A stretch of DNA of 37,062 bases, from positions 1 through 37,062 of the forward strand of contig JAKOZI010000111.1 in assembly GCA_029780075.1 (NCBI GenBank), written 5' to 3'. Position numbers and translations under genes: made by a program. The number at the start of each line of letters is the position of its first letter. The stretch's first letter is position 1. Under the pieces are notes generated by a model. It saw only the letters and a program-made list of their open reading frames with translations, searched no databases and had not been told where the DNA came from. Positions 6,559 through 15,776 of this stretch are shown piece after piece. The DNA comes from Pseudomonadota bacterium (lineage in GTDB: Bacteria; Pseudomonadota; Gammaproteobacteria; Burkholderiales; Rhodocyclaceae).

Positions 6559-9153
6559 CTAAGTTGTTGCCTTGCGGCGGCGAACTGCTGCCTTGGCTGG
6601 AGGGGCCGCTACCTCTCCTGGCGCCGCATCGTTGGTTGATGTCCGACTGTGCTTGGCAGCAGCCTTTGGTTCTCGCTTTTCAAACTCGAAACCGACTTTT
6701 CCGTCGCTTCCTCGTACCAAATAAGCCGAAAACTTGCGGCGCGTGCGAGCGGAGACAAAATTCCGCAGCAAGTCGGTTCGCCCGGTGCTGAGCAGCTTCT
6801 GCATCTGTTCGGGTTCGACAGCCTGCTGCAGAATGATGGTTCCCGAACGGAAGTCGCAGGTCTTCGTGGGACCTTGCGATTTTTCGCAAACGTAGGCCAT
6901 GCCGTGGGCAAACACGCGCGCACCGCATTTCGGGCACGCGCCGAGCGCCTCACTCTGGGAGAAGTCCACAACCTCGACGGTGCCGTCATCACCGGTGGCA
7001 CTCTGGCCAAAGTCAAACTCGGGGACGTTTTCGGCGTTGAGCTGGACGATCGCATTAAATGGTCGTCCCATCTTGTTGCGAAAACCGCTCAGCGGGCCGA
7101 CCTTGCGTCGGGTCAGCAATTCCTCAATTTCGGCGGCCTCAAACTGGCGGCTGGCGACGATTTTCCACAGAGAAAAGTCACATGCCTGGCACTGAAATTT
7201 CTTGTACGTCTCCTTGATCAGTCCAGCGCACTTGGGGCAAGGGGTGGAGAGTTCACCAAAGTCGCCGGGGATACTGTCACTGTCGTAACTCTTCGCTCGA
7301 TCGACGATGCGCTGGGTCATGGCGGCGATCTCCCGCATGAAGTCGCCGCGCGACATTTCCCCACGTTCCATACGCGCAAGCTTCCATTCCCATTCGCCGG
7401 TAAGCTCTGGTGCCGTGAGTTCAGGAATTCCCAGCCCGTTCAACAGGGTCATCAGGGAAAAAGCCTTGGCTGTTGGCTGCAACTCGCGTCCCTCACGGAG
7501 GAGATACTGCTCGGCTATCAGGTTCTCGATGATCTGGGCTCGCGTTGCCGGCGTGCCAAGCCCGCGTCCTGCCATGGCTGCCCTTAACTCCTCGTCGTCC
7601 ATGGCTTTGCCGGCACCCTCCATGGCGGTGAGCAGACTCGCCTCGGAATAACGGGCTGGCGGTCGCGTCTGGTGGGAACTGAGCACCATTTCCTCGGCTC
7701 TGACACGCTCCTGTGGCGCCACAGCGACGAGGTTGCCTTCCTCGCCTTCCTGGCTATCGCGGCCATAGACTGCGAGCCAGCCAGGATTGACGAGGACCTT
7801 GCCTTCGGTCTTGAAGGGCTCGCCCTCGACACGCGTGATCCGAGTAGTGATCAGGTATTCCGCTGCGGGATAGAACACCGCCAGGAATCGCTTGACCACC
7901 ATGTCGTAGAGCTTAAACTCGGGCTCGGAGAGGTGCTTGGGCGCCTGCAGGGTCGGTATGATCGCAAAGTGATCCGAGATCTTTGCGTTGTTGAAGATGC
8001 GCTTGTTGGGAACGACCCAATTGGCTGCGAGTATCCGCCCCGCAAACGGCGCGTAGCGAGCCAGCGTGGCCTCGTCGTGACCCTTGCCCACTCCCTCGCC
8101 AGTGAGCATCGCGAGCGTGCTGCAGACTGTTGGACGATAGTCCTCAGGGAGCGCACGGGCGTCGGTACGCGGATAGGTCAACACTTTGTGCTTTTCGTAA
8201 AGCGCCTGCGCCAGGCCCAGGGTCGCCTTTGCGGAAAAACCGAAACGGCCATTCGCTTCGCGCTGCAGGCTGGTGAGATCATAGAGCAGCGGTGACAGTT
8301 GCGTCGACGCCTTGGATTCTTCGCTGACCTCGCCGTACTTGCCGGAGCACTTTTGCTGGAGCATCTGGCCGCAGGACTGGTCCCACAGGCGATCGGCGCG
8401 TGCGTGTTCGTCGTCGTCCTTACCCTTGAATTTCTCATCGAACCACTTGCCCCGGTACTCGCCTGCAGTACAGCCGAAGATACCCTCGAGTTCCCAATAG
8501 GCGCGCGGTTTGAACCTGCGGATCCGGTCCTCGCGGTCGACGATCAGCGCCAGCGTTGGCGTCTGCACGCGACCCACTGTCGTGAGGTGGAAACCGCCTG
8601 TCTTCGAGTTGAAGGCGGTCATTGCGCGTGTGCCGTTGATGCCGACCAGCCAGTCGGATTCAGATCGGCAAACCGCGGCATCACCCAGGCCGGACATTTC
8701 TGTCCCGTTGCGAAGCCGTAAAAAACCATCGCGCACGGCTTGAGGGGTCATCGATTGCAACCACAGGCGCTCCACGGGTTTGGCGGCGGCGGAGTGCTGG
8801 ACGATGTAGTTGAAGATCAATTCACCCTCCCGCCCGGCATCGCAGGCATTGATCAGGCTCGTGACATCCTTTCTCTTGATCAGACGAACCAGCACCTTGA
8901 GGCGAGGCTCGGTCTTGGCGATAGGCTGTAGCGCGAAGTGAGGTGGAATCACCGGTAAATGGGCAAAAGACCACTTGCCGCGCTTGACTTCATACTCTTC
9001 GGGGCAGGCCAGTTCCAGAAGATGGCCGATTGCCGACGCGAGAACGTATTCGTCGCTTTCGTAGTAGTCGTCATTGCGAACGAAACCGCCGAGTGCGCGC
9101 GCGACATCTGCGGCAACGGACGGCTTCTCGGTGATGATCAGTTTCTTGCTCAT
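6559..9153 (-). CDS. topB: DNA topoisomerase III (type IA)
   Basis: An 864-residue type IA topoisomerase that relaxes and decatenates DNA by single-strand passage. The Toprim domain starts MSKKLIITEKPSVAADVARA and contains the metal-binding DAGREGE (105-111). The active-site tyrosine is Tyr327 in LTYPRTDARALP. Two zinc-finger-like modules follow (Cys639-Cys658 and Cys740-Cys766), then a basic tail (AAVRRRKATT), as in the longer proteobacterial TopB forms. The start at 9153 is set by the conserved N-terminus. An in-frame ATG 25 codons earlier (9228) would add residues unlike the family, and neither start has a strong ribosome site. It is downstream of smg on the minus strand with a 282-base gap. 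Confidence 0.93.
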   Translation of the reverse strand: MSKKLIITEKPSVAADVARALGGFVRNDDYYESDEYVLASAIGHLLELACPEEYEVKRGKWSFAHLPVIPPHFALQPIAKTEPRLKVLVRLIKRKDVTSLINACDAGREGELIFNYIVQHSAAAKPVERLWLQSMTPQAVRDGFLRLRNGTEMSGLGDAAVCRSESDWLVGINGTRAMTAFNSKTGGFHLTTVGRVQTPTLALIVDREDRIRRFKPRAYWELEGIFGCTAGEYRGKWFDEKFKGKDDDEHARADRLWDQSCGQMLQQKCSGKYGEVSEESKASTQLSPLLYDLTSLQREANGRFGFSAKATLGLAQALYEKHKVLTYPRTDARALPEDYRPTVCSTLAMLTGEGVGKGHDEATLARYAPFAGRILAANWVVPNKRIFNNAKISDHFAIIPTLQAPKHLSEPEFKLYDMVVKRFLAVFYPAAEYLITTRITRVEGEPFKTEGKVLVNPGWLAVYGRDSQEGEEGNLVAVAPQERVRAEEMVLSSHQTRPPARYSEASLLTAMEGAGKAMDDEELRAAMAGRGLGTPATRAQIIENLIAEQYLLREGRELQPTAKAFSLMTLLNGLGIPELTAPELTGEWEWKLARMERGEMSRGDFMREIAAMTQRIVDRAKSYDSDSIPGDFGELSTPCPKCAGLIKETYKKFQCQACDFSLWKIVASRQFEAAEIEELLTRRKVGPLSGFRNKMGRPFNAIVQLNAENVPEFDFGQSATGDDGTVEVVDFSQSEALGACPKCGARVFAHGMAYVCEKSQGPTKTCDFRSGTIILQQAVEPEQMQKLLSTGRTDLLRNFVSARTRRKFSAYLVRGSDGKVGFEFEKREPKAAAKHSRTSTNDAAPGEVAAPPAKAAVRRRKATT

Positions 9154-9435
9154 GGGGTCTTCATCAGCCGGGGAGAGGGGCGAAAGGGGGACTTCGACGA
9201 CGGCCAAGGGTAGCTTCGTGAGACTCATAATAAAAGTACTCTGCCTCGCTTGGCAAGCGAGCCTGACTGGATGACCGGATGGTGTATGGCCGAAACCCAG
9301 AGATCTGGTGCTCTTCTGGGCGCCGGTAGACGCTCTGGTTGCTGCAAGAGTTGAAAAGATGCTGCACGCGCACCACCTCTTCGTGGCCAGCGGCTATCCG
9401 CTCACTACCTGTGGAGAGGAACTCCTGGCGCGCGA
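9154..9435 (-). other. smg-topB intergenic region with a strong hairpin
   Basis: The 282-base gap has no convincing gene. It contains a perfect 7-bp stem with 3-base loop at 9245-9261 (CTCGCTT, GGC, AAGCGAG). Read on the minus strand, TTTTATT follows about nine bases later. That could be a weak terminator after smg or part of the topB leader. The TATTAT within the same tract also resembles a -10 box. Confidence 0.4.
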
Positions 9436-9885
9436 TCAGTGGAGGAGCCGCGTGTCACCGTTATCTAGAAGCTCCTCGACTACCAGGGGTTCGATGTTCT
9501 GTTCCTGGGTCCAGAGCACCATCAGTACAATGATCTTGAACTTTGCCAGAGGAACCGGTTCTTCGCCAAGAATCATGGCGCGCTCGACCACCAGTTCACG
9601 CAAGGCAGGACGCAGTAAACCGGCCGCCTCAAGGGAGGCGATGACACCCAGGCCGTCACTGCCCAGTTTGCGCTGCTCTTCAACTCGGTAAACACGCACT
9701 GCGCGATCATTTCCGGGCAGTTCTACCGCAGCGGCTGTATTCAGACCGTCCAGCCAGCGCAGTGCAGTGCTGATCGCGGCATCCTCGAAGCCGACAGCAC
9801 TCAAGGCACGCTTGAGTGTTCTGCTCTTGGGGCGGCTACCAAAATCCTGATAGGTGGCGAAAAGATAGACGAGGATGTCGATCAT
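9436..9885 (-). CDS. smg: Smg family protein (DUF494)
   Basis: This 149-residue protein begins MIDILVYLFATYQDFGSRPKSRTLKRAL, typical of the Smg/DUF494 family. The C-terminal block ELVVERAMILGEEPVPLAKFKIIVLMVLWTQEQ is the family's most conserved part. The molecular function is unknown; the gene sits beside dprA in many beta- and gammaproteobacteria. Here its ATG is 11 bases after the dprA stop, so it is surely in the LysM-dprA-smg operon. It has no signal peptide or membrane helix and is probably cytoplasmic. Confidence 0.9.
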   Translation of the reverse strand: MIDILVYLFATYQDFGSRPKSRTLKRALSAVGFEDAAISTALRWLDGLNTAAAVELPGNDRAVRVYRVEEQRKLGSDGLGVIASLEAAGLLRPALRELVVERAMILGEEPVPLAKFKIIVLMVLWTQEQNIEPLVVEELLDNGDTRLLH

Positions 9886-9896
9886 CAGAAGGGCTC

Positions 9897-10985
9897 TCAG
9901 GCTCGGGAAATCCGTTGATAGTGGCCACCCGGCAAGTTGGCGACCTGACCATCCAGTTCCAAGTGCAGCAGCATCACCGAAACAGCGTCCGCCGTCAACC
10001 CGGTGCGGGTAGCCAGATCGTCAAGACTGCAAGGGTCAAAACCCATGCTCAGTAGCAGCCCACGGCTTTCCGCTGTAGTCTCGGGAGCCTGTTCGATGGG
10101 TCCAGCGGACTGCAGCCAACGCAGTTCGTCGACAACATCCTGCACCGTCTCGACAAGTTTTGCTCCTTCCTTGAGCAGCCTGTGGCAGCCGCGGGACTGT
10201 GGGGAGTGAATCGACCCCGGGATGGCGAATACTTCACGGCCCAATTCTGCAGCGAGCCGGGCGGTAATCAGCGAGCCGCTCTCGGTGGTCGCTTCGACCA
10301 CCAGAGTGCCTCGTGATAAGCCGGCAATCAGGCGATTGCGTCGGGGAAAGTTGGACGCGGCCGGTGGTGTGCCGAGAGGAAACTCGGAGACTATCGCGCC
10401 CCTGTCTGCGATTTCGAATGCCAATGCCTGATTCACCGCAGGGTAAAGCCGATCGATTCCGGTACCGATCAAGGCGATGGTATGCCCGCTTGCGGACAAG
10501 GCCCCTCGGTGTGCAGCGGCATCGATCCCCAAGGCAAGGCCGCTGACAATGGTGAGACCCGCAGCCGCAAGGGCTGCCGAGAAGCGTTCCGCGTTCATTG
10601 CTCCCTGCGGTGTCGGGTTGCGGCTCCCGACCACCGCCAATGCCGCTGAATTCAGCAAGTCCAGGCGACCCCGGACATAGAGCAGGGTCGGCGGGTCGGG
10701 GGTCTGCAGGAGGCTTTGGGGATACTCGGGATCGGCAAGACAGAGCAGGTATTGTCCGGGTTGCTCGGACCAGGCAAGAGCGCGGTCAATCGCAGAACGG
10801 TTTTCAGTGTCAAGCAGGAGCCTTGTGGCACGGTCGCCAACAACGCCGCTCAGCGTGTTGCGACCGGTAGCAAAAATAACTTCCGGCAGTCCGAAAGCGT
10901 CCAGCAGCTTGCGCTGGGTCTGACCGCCAATGCCCGGAGTCAGCGTCAGTCGCAGCCAGTTCGTCAGCGACTCCCGCGCCGACAT
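9897..10985 (-). CDS. dprA: DNA-processing protein DprA
   Basis: A 362-residue DprA/Smf protein. In competent bacteria it binds incoming single-stranded DNA and loads RecA; it is also conserved in species not known to be competent. An N-terminal helix-hairpin region (about 1-60) is followed by the Rossmann-like core with AVVGSRNPTPQG (117-128), GLALGIDAAAHRGAL and NFPRRNRLIAGLS. The last 60 residues (SMGFDPCSLDDLATRTGLTADAV onward) form the C-terminal winged-helix domain. The ATG lies 2 bases after the LysM gene stop, implying translational coupling; smg follows after 11 bases. Confidence 0.95.
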   Translation of the reverse strand: MSARESLTNWLRLTLTPGIGGQTQRKLLDAFGLPEVIFATGRNTLSGVVGDRATRLLLDTENRSAIDRALAWSEQPGQYLLCLADPEYPQSLLQTPDPPTLLYVRGRLDLLNSAALAVVGSRNPTPQGAMNAERFSAALAAAGLTIVSGLALGIDAAAHRGALSASGHTIALIGTGIDRLYPAVNQALAFEIADRGAIVSEFPLGTPPAASNFPRRNRLIAGLSRGTLVVEATTESGSLITARLAAELGREVFAIPGSIHSPQSRGCHRLLKEGAKLVETVQDVVDELRWLQSAGPIEQAPETTAESRGLLLSMGFDPCSLDDLATRTGLTADAVSVMLLHLELDGQVANLPGGHYQRISRA

Positions 10986-10987
10986 CG

Positions 10988-12004
10988 CTAGGGCGTACGG
11001 GCAAAGTCGTTGACGTCCACAGTGGCTTCGGCCTGCACTACCAGTCCATAGGCCAGGCGCTGAAAGGTTCTGAACACGAAGAGGAGGCCGATCCGCTCGG
11101 GCGGAATCGGTACCATCATCTTATGGTCATTACCGTCGCGTTCGACTACGGTGCGATTCCGCTCCAGGGCCAGGACATGTCCAATTTCGATGCCATCTCG
11201 AACACCACGGTTGATCGAGACAATCGAGCCGCGACCAGCCGCGTCGACCCCGCCATACACTGAAATGACGCGACCGTCGACCTGAAAGTCTGGCTTGTGG
11301 GGTACGTAGGCGATCAGTGGTGGGCGAATGGCCGGGAGCAAACGATCACCACGGCCAATCTCCTGTTTCATGGTGACCACCTCAAAAGTCGCTGGCTCAC
11401 CAACCTGGACCTGTCTTGCGGTACCGAGATAAAACGCCTCGTATCCGAGAATTTCCGCAGTTTCCGGGTCGGGCAGTGGTTTGCCGTTGCGATAGATCTG
11501 CCAGTCCTGCTTGGAGGGATCAGCATTGGCGACGTAGGCGAGGTCACCGTTGCCCAGGAAGACGCGATCCTGTTGTGTAGCTACGATCTGCGCTGCACTG
11601 TCGAGACTATGTGCTTCGACAATCAGCGGGTCGGACAGGAAGGGTCTGATGACGTTCGGCGGGATGGCCGGAATCCCCTCGGCAAGCGTTGTCGAGTGAA
11701 CTTGCGGCAACACGCGCGCGCTCTGAAGGCGAAGGTAAGGACGACCTTGCGCATCACGGTCGAGAACAATCACGTCGCCGGGAAAGATGCGGTGCGGATT
11801 CCTGATTTCATCCTGGTTCATGCGCCAGATTTCCGGCCACCGCCAGGGTTCCTTGAGAAACTTCCCGGAAATCCCCCATAAGGTGTCGCCGGGGAGGACG
11901 ACATGCCGGTCGGGTGCGCCGTTGGCCAACTGAAGGTCATGTCCGGCGGCACCGCAGAGCCCACTGACCATGGCTAGAAGGAACGCGGATATAATGCGGA
12001 TCAT
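10988..12004 (-). CDS. exported LysM-domain protein
   Basis: A 338-residue protein with a Sec signal peptide (MIRIISAFLLAMVSGLCGAAG; the Cys does not sit in a normal lipobox). A LysM peptidoglycan-binding domain covers about residues 32-82 (HVVLPGDTLWGISGKFL and NPHRIFPGDVIVL). The remaining 250 residues look beta-rich and carry no motif I can name. It is the usual LysM partner encoded beside dprA near def/fmt in beta- and gammaproteobacteria (compare PA0020 next to dprA in Pseudomonas). A role at the cell wall is inferred. The ATG has AGGAT nine bases upstream. It is first in the LysM-dprA-smg series, divergent from def. Confidence 0.88.
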   Translation of the reverse strand: MIRIISAFLLAMVSGLCGAAGHDLQLANGAPDRHVVLPGDTLWGISGKFLKEPWRWPEIWRMNQDEIRNPHRIFPGDVIVLDRDAQGRPYLRLQSARVLPQVHSTTLAEGIPAIPPNVIRPFLSDPLIVEAHSLDSAAQIVATQQDRVFLGNGDLAYVANADPSKQDWQIYRNGKPLPDPETAEILGYEAFYLGTARQVQVGEPATFEVVTMKQEIGRGDRLLPAIRPPLIAYVPHKPDFQVDGRVISVYGGVDAAGRGSIVSINRGVRDGIEIGHVLALERNRTVVERDGNDHKMMVPIPPERIGLLFVFRTFQRLAYGLVVQAEATVDVNDFARTP

Positions 12005-12030
12005 CGTGTTATCCTCATGGGAACGGTTGC

Positions 12031-12049
12031 GCGGGAATTGAACTCCCGC
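12031..12049. promoter_or_regulatory. 19-bp near-palindrome between LysM gene and def
   Basis: GCGGGA (12031-12036) and TCCCGC (12044-12049) form an almost symmetric 19-mer in the 180-base divergent gap, 27 bases upstream of the LysM gene start. It could be an operator for a dimeric regulator or a leader hairpin for the minus-strand operon. I recognise no specific regulator motif. Nothing else definite is visible in the gap, and def itself lacks a clear ribosome site. Confidence 0.3.
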
Positions 12050-12184
12050 TCCCTGCGTTTGTCGGAGTTTTTCGTCTGGCGGGCTGCTGGCTGGAAGCTG
12101 TCTAGTGGTCGTGGGTATTAGCCCGACATAGCCAAGAGGCTACGCTGGATTCTGCACGCAGTTATTTCTTCGATCAAGCTTTTT

Positions 12185-12688
12185 ATGCCCTTACTACCAA
12201 TACTTCGATTTCCGGATCCGCGCCTGAGAAAGGTAGCCACACCCGTTGCAGTAATTGATCAAGGCATACGTCGCCTGGCCAGAGACATGGCGGAGACGAT
12301 GTACGAGGCACCCGGGATCGGCCTCGCCGCGACACAGGTGGACGTGCACCAGCGGCTGATCGTCATCGACGCCTCGGAGGCAAGGGATCAACTGTTGACC
12401 CTAGTCAATCCGGAGATCATCACTCGGGAGGGTGTTCAGGTCTGCGAGGAAGGATGCCTTTCAGTGCCCGGAATTTACGACAAGGTCGAACGCGCCGAGT
12501 ATGTGGTCGTCCGCTATCTCGACCTCGAAGCCAGGGAGCAGACCATCGAGGCGTCGGGTCTGTTGTCGGTCTGCCTGCAGCACGAGATCGACCACCTCGA
12601 AGGACGGGTCTTTGTTGAACATCTCTCGCAACTGAAACAGTTGCGGATCAGGAACAAGCTCGCCAAGCAGGCCCGAATCACCGCATGA
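12185..12688 (+). CDS. def: peptide deformylase
   Basis: This 167-residue metalloenzyme removes the formyl group from the N-terminal methionine of new proteins. All three deformylase motifs are present: GIGLAATQ (44-51), EEGCLSVPG (88-96) with metal ligand Cys91, and HEIDHLEG (133-140) with ligands His133 and His137 and catalytic Glu134. The N-terminus [15 protein letters not shown] is typical. The ATG is preceded by a T-run rather than a good ribosome site. The stop overlaps the fmt start by ATGA, so the pair that adds and removes formyl groups is coupled in one operon. Confidence 0.96.
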   Translation: MPLLPILRFPDPRLRKVATPVAVIDQGIRRLARDMAETMYEAPGIGLAATQVDVHQRLIVIDASEARDQLLTLVNPEIITREGVQVCEEGCLSVPGIYDKVERAEYVVVRYLDLEAREQTIEASGLLSVCLQHEIDHLEGRVFVEHLSQLKQLRIRNKLAKQARITA

Positions 12689-13611
12689 GACTGATTTTCG
12701 CCGGTACTCCGGAGTTCGCGGCTGTCGCCCTGCGGGCGATCATGGCGGCTGGACATGAGGTGGTGCTGGTGATGACACAACCTGATCGTGCCTCGGGTCG
12801 GGGCCTGGTTGTGCGTCACGCACCAGTTAAGCGGCTTGCTGAAGCCGCGGCGATCGAAGTTCTGCAGCCGGCAAACCTCAGGGACCACGCAACACAGGAG
12901 CGGATGCGTGCGATTGCGGCGGAGGTCATGGTCGTGGCAGCCTACGGGCTCATTCTGCCACAAGCCGTTTTGGATATTCCGCGCCTCGGCTGCATCAACA
13001 TTCATGCTTCGCTGCTGCCGCGGTGGCGGGGTGCCGCTCCGGTGCAGCGGGCAATCCTGGCGGGCGACACGCAAACCGGCGTGTCGATCATGCAGATGGA
13101 CGCCGGGCTGGACAGCGGCCCGGTGTTGCTGTCGGCAGTGGTGCCGATCGCTGGTGATGATAGCGCGTCAGTGCTGCACGACAAGCTGGCAGCGACGGGT
13201 GCTCGGCTGGTTATCGAGGTCTTGGCGCAGTTGCCGCTGAAGGCACAACCGCAGCCGGAAAGCGGGATATCGTATGCGGCGAAAATCGACAAGCGTGAGG
13301 CGGCGCTGGACTGGCGCCTCCCGGCGGAACAATTGGCGCGGCAGGTGCGTGCATTTGATCCTGTGCCGGGAGCGACATGCGTGATTGAGGGCAAACTGCT
13401 CAAGGTCTGGCGCGCGCAGACCGTTGCTGGCGAGGGTCTGCCAGGGACGGTCCTGGCCGCTGACCGCAGCGGGGTGGTGGTGGCCTGTGGTGAGGGGGCG
13501 CTGCAGCTCACGGAACTGCAGAAGGCAGGTGGGAAGCGCCTCCCGGCAGCGCTGTTTCTCGCGGGGACGCGCATACTTCCCGGCGACCGCTGCTTGACCG
13601 GTACGGCTTGA
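12685..13611 (+). CDS. fmt: methionyl-tRNA formyltransferase
   Basis: A 308-residue enzyme that formylates Met-tRNA(fMet) using 10-formyltetrahydrofolate. It starts [19 protein letters not shown]. The catalytic Asn-His-Asp set appears in [20 protein letters not shown] and [11 protein letters not shown]. The C-terminal tRNA-binding domain follows ([11 protein letters not shown] and [11 protein letters not shown]). The ATG overlaps the def stop by four bases (ATGA). The length is normal. It is followed by htpX after a 63-base gap. Confidence 0.96.
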   Translation: MRLIFAGTPEFAAVALRAIMAAGHEVVLVMTQPDRASGRGLVVRHAPVKRLAEAAAIEVLQPANLRDHATQERMRAIAAEVMVVAAYGLILPQAVLDIPRLGCINIHASLLPRWRGAAPVQRAILAGDTQTGVSIMQMDAGLDSGPVLLSAVVPIAGDDSASVLHDKLAATGARLVIEVLAQLPLKAQPQPESGISYAAKIDKREAALDWRLPAEQLARQVRAFDPVPGATCVIEGKLLKVWRAQTVAGEGLPGTVLAADRSGVVVACGEGALQLTELQKAGGKRLPAALFLAGTRILPGDRCLTGTA

Positions 13612-13674
13612 AAGCTGTCGGCACGGCCCCATCTGACAGAGCAACACCATGCTGCAGCGACGGAGGGTAAGGCA

Positions 13675-14523
13675 ATGTTCGGCAACTGGCTGAAGACGTC
13701 CATCCTTATGGCCGCGATTCTGGCCCTGTTTGGAATCCTTGGAGCATTTATTGGCGGCAAGACGGGGATGTTGCTGGCGCTGCTGCTAGGCGGCGGCATG
13801 AACGTCTTTGCGTACTGGTTCTCGGACCAGATGGTGCTGCGAATGTATAACGCGCAGCAGGTGGACGCGGGTTCTGCGCCGCAGTTCTACGGTATGGTCA
13901 GGGAGCTTGTGCAGCGCGCGGGATTGCCGATGCCGAAGGTCTATCTGATTGACGAGGCCCAGCCCAACGCATTCGCTACCGGTCGCAACCCGGAGCATGC
14001 GGCAGTTGCGGCGACGACCGGGATTCTGCAGTTGCTTTCGGCAAGGGAGTTGCGTGGAGTCATGGCGCATGAACTGGCGCATGTGCAGCATCGCGACATC
14101 CTGATCTCGACGATCTCCGCGACGATGGCGGGTGCCATATCGGCGCTTGCCAACTTCGCGGTGTTTTTTGGAGGTCGCGATGCCGACGGTCGTCCGAGCA
14201 ATCCCTTGGCTGGCGTACTGGTGGCGGTGCTTGCGCCGCTGGCTGCCGGACTGATTCAGATGGCGATCTCCCGGGCGCGTGAGTTCGAGGCTGATCGCGG
14301 TGGTGCGGAAATCTGCGGTGATGCGAATGCACTGGCTGATGCCTTGTTGAGGATTGATGCCTGTGCGCGCGGTATTTCGATGGCTCCCGCCGAGGCCCAC
14401 CCGGAAACCGCGCAGATGATGATCATGAATCCCTTGTCCGGTGGCGGTATCGCCGGACTGTTCAGCACCCACCCGGCGACTGTGGAACGAGTGGCGCGTC
14501 TGCGGGCAATGGCCCGAACTTAA
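13675..14523 (+). CDS. htpX: membrane zinc metalloprotease HtpX
   Basis: A 282-residue M48-family protease that acts in quality control of inner-membrane proteins. Two N-terminal helices (about 8-26 and 30-48) are followed by the catalytic motif HELAH (132-136). A further helix pair (about 148-200) precedes [13 protein letters not shown], whose glutamate is the third zinc ligand. Length and topology match HtpX. The ATG has GGAGGGTAAGGCA upstream, a strong ribosome site. It ends 14 bases before the parS site at 14538 and converges with the nuclease gene. Confidence 0.94.
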   Translation: MFGNWLKTSILMAAILALFGILGAFIGGKTGMLLALLLGGGMNVFAYWFSDQMVLRMYNAQQVDAGSAPQFYGMVRELVQRAGLPMPKVYLIDEAQPNAFATGRNPEHAAVAATTGILQLLSARELRGVMAHELAHVQHRDILISTISATMAGAISALANFAVFFGGRDADGRPSNPLAGVLVAVLAPLAAGLIQMAISRAREFEADRGGAEICGDANALADALLRIDACARGISMAPAEAHPETAQMMIMNPLSGGGIAGLFSTHPATVERVARLRAMART

Positions 14524-14537
14524 GTGCTGCGAGGCCG

Positions 14538-14553
14538 TGTTTCACGTGGAACA
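14538..14553. other. parS-type ParB binding site (best match)
   Basis: TGTTTCACGTGGAACA is a 16-mer with a CACGTG centre. It differs by one base from the classical parS palindrome TGTTTCACGTGAAACA. It sits in the 45-base gap between the converging ends of htpX and the nuclease gene. ParB would load here and spread along the DNA. The position, in a gene set usually near oriC, supports the call. Confidence 0.82.
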
Positions 14554-14568
14554 TTGCCTGCCGATAGT

Positions 14569-15528
14569 CTAGTGCTGGACCGCATCGCCGCTCTGGATTT
14601 CATCACGCAGCAGGCGTTGCAATACTTCGGCGAGGCGATAACCCGCCTCGGTCATTCGACGCTCGGCGATTGCCAGCGCTCGCGCGTGGAATTCGGCGCT
14701 GATCGTCGGAATGGCGTCGCCGCCTTCAGGAGGGTAGGCCTGGGTACGCGCAATGGATTGGCTCTCTTCGATCCATTGCTCTGGCGCCTTTGCGGTTGGT
14801 GGTGAGGCGTACCGGCTGAGCAGAGAGCTAACCGCGGCTTCGAGCCGATTACCACGTAGCCAGGGTGGTCCAGGAAGATCGTCCCAATAGCGGTGCAGAC
14901 TCATTGATGTGGGACGGGGGTAGAAAAATGTGTTGGCGACCACCAGGTTGTTGCCGCCTCGGTCACTCTCCCCATCCGGCCCGTAGCGGCTGACCGTGTG
15001 GAGCGGCTGATGCGCATCCCCGACCAGGTGAATCAGCCAAGGAATTGCGTAGGCGCGTAGTTCGACCGCCGCTTTCGCATCGCCGGCGATCGACACCAAC
15101 GCCGCCAGTTGACGATCAAGACTTCCGGAGGACCTGGATTTACCCGTCGCTGAATTGGGATCATCATGATCGAGGTAGTGCCAGGCCAGCCGACGCTCCA
15201 TGTCGGGGAAGCCCGCCAGAGTCGGCGTTGGCGGATCGACTCCTCTGGTATAGAAACGAGCGTCGTGGCGAATGTCGTCGGGCCAGGTCGAAGACTCGAG
15301 AAAAGCCGCCAGACCTTGATCTGCCATCCTGGCCCGCGCCTGCCAGCGCGCGAAATCCGGGTGCTGCCGAAGAATCGCTGCGACCTTTGCTCGCGTGCCG
15401 TCGTCGAGTTGCTCCCAGGCAATCATCGCGGTGATCCGGTGTCCGGTTGCATTCCACGCCAAAGCCGGAGATGAAAGCATCAACAGGAACAGCAGTCGCC
15501 AGCGAGGGAATGTCGGCAACCGAGCCAA
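14569..15528 (-). CDS. secreted S1/P1-type zinc nuclease
   Basis: A family I nuclease (S1/P1 type) that cuts single-stranded DNA and RNA with a three-zinc centre. A signal peptide (RWRLLFLLMLSSPALA) is followed directly by Trp and NATGHR. In P1 nuclease the mature N-terminal Trp is a zinc ligand, and cleavage after ALA would expose it here. Further ligand motifs are HYLDHDDP, WLIHLVGDAHQPLH and DRGGNN. The start is uncertain: a TTG at 15528 after AAGG gives a neat signal peptide (319 residues). An ATG at 15687 would add 53 mostly basic residues before it, and longer frames reach into rsmB. It converges with htpX and diverges from rsmB. Confidence 0.85.
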   Translation of the reverse strand: MARLPTFPRWRLLFLLMLSSPALAWNATGHRITAMIAWEQLDDGTRAKVAAILRQHPDFARWQARARMADQGLAAFLESSTWPDDIRHDARFYTRGVDPPTPTLAGFPDMERRLAWHYLDHDDPNSATGKSRSSGSLDRQLAALVSIAGDAKAAVELRAYAIPWLIHLVGDAHQPLHTVSRYGPDGESDRGGNNLVVANTFFYPRPTSMSLHRYWDDLPGPPWLRGNRLEAAVSSLLSRYASPPTAKAPEQWIEESQSIARTQAYPPEGGDAIPTISAEFHARALAIAERRMTEAGYRLAEVLQRLLRDEIQSGDAVQH

Positions 15529-15776
15529 ACTGCCTTGACCTGGCGTCTGTGCAGCCACCGCCTTGAAGTACCAAAGCCAGGCACGCCACCGCCGGAACGG
15601 CGATCGTAATCGGAGCGTCAGGGTTGGCGAAATGTATCCACCAACTGCACTTGCCCAGGAGCGAAGTCGAGAAGTGGCCGAAGGCATGCGCACATTATCG
15701 TCCTCCCTTGGCGATCTCGCCACCTGCAGGCATCGTGCTAAACTCATTCCACCATCGACAGCAGCGAATCCAGGCC

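Noticed and set aside
7163-7171. DnaA-box-like TTTTCCACA inside topB
   Set aside because: It fits the loose consensus, but it is isolated within coding sequence and expected by chance in a window of this size.
12020-12055. tRNA T-arm-like sequence on the minus strand (GTTCAATTCCCGC)
   Set aside because: No acceptor, D or anticodon arms can be built around it; the loop size is wrong for a T-arm.
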